DNA of 12,865 nucleotides from assembly GCA_030642885.1 (NCBI GenBank), contig DAOWMX010000029.1, positions 1-12,865 of the forward strand, given 5' to 3'. A program made the translations under genes and the position numbers. Source of the stretch: Anaerolineales bacterium (GTDB lineage: Bacteria; Chloroflexota; Anaerolineae; Anaerolineales; E44-bin32). This document shows positions 12,841 to 12,865 of the stretch, piece after piece. Position 1 is the stretch's first letter. Each line of letters opens with the position of its first letter. The notes beneath the pieces were generated by a model. The model had not been told where the DNA came from. It saw only the letters and a program-made list of their open reading frames with translations, and made no database searches.

Positions 12841-12865
12841 AAGCTGCAGGCCATCAGACGATAGG

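Larger units (their letters stand above)
12488..12865. other. Gene-free right edge with hairpins and a possible leader ORF
   Basis: No full gene is recognised in these 378 bp. The content is a direct repeat TCGAGTCA (12530-12537, 12543-12550), three successive hairpins between 12619 and 12724, and a short ORF at 12778-12840 enclosed by an inverted repeat. The next gene presumably starts beyond the window. Confidence 0.5.

Overview
The window reads as chromosomal DNA of a member of the Chloroflexota, probably Anaerolineae or a relative. This is inferred from family content and sequence style: a DHH-type protein of the kind fused to CCA-adding enzymes in that phylum, a LipM-like octanoyltransferase, a DUF4230 membrane protein, DUF503, soluble HisKA kinases, a CpaE-like ATPase, a double-XRE regulator, and dispersed palindromes containing TCATTTCGA and GGGCCGAC cores. 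There is no rRNA, convincing tRNA, transposase, phage gene or CRISPR array. Moderate GC content and even codon use give no sign of recent transfer of the genes.

Layout. Positions 1-383 (minus) are the N-terminal part of a DHH phosphoesterase-domain protein that runs off the left edge. Positions 384-813 are gene-free and hold a palindrome-rich dispersed repeat. Positions 814-2154 (minus) encode an orphan solute-binding lipoprotein. It is divergent from a lipoyl-pathway acyltransferase (2401-3231). A DUF4230 membrane-anchored protein (3364-4020, minus) is divergent from DUF503 (4087-4371), which is followed by an unusual short-chain dehydrogenase homologue (4398-5186).

The centre is a signalling block. 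A stand-alone receiver (5295-5684, minus) is divergent from a tight operon (5833-10124) of two soluble histidine kinases, an OmpR/PhoB-type regulator and a CpaE/TadZ-like protein with a degenerate receiver and deviant Walker A motif. The first kinase carries a zinc-ribbon-like Cys4 motif and a tandem 24-residue motif matching the MshEN/GspE-N c-di-GMP-binding domain, so it is a candidate second-messenger-responsive kinase. The block may integrate c-di-GMP and GAF-sensed input into transcription and possibly polar or surface organisation. This is inference, and no pilus genes are present in the window.

The right part is a second probable operon (10387-12487): a double-HTH XRE regulator, a TPR protein and a tandem-GNAT acetyltransferase. 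Positions 12488-12865 have no assignable gene. They hold several hairpins and, at the edge, a short ORF ending Trp-Trp-stop inside an inverted repeat, which could be an attenuation leader.

Two initiation styles coexist. Three genes (2401, 4020, 4087) have a -10-like box 6-8 bp before ATG and no Shine-Dalgarno sequence, suggesting leaderless mRNAs. The internal operon genes SDR (4398) and OmpR-type regulator (8254), and the operon-leading kinase (5833), have good Shine-Dalgarno sequences.
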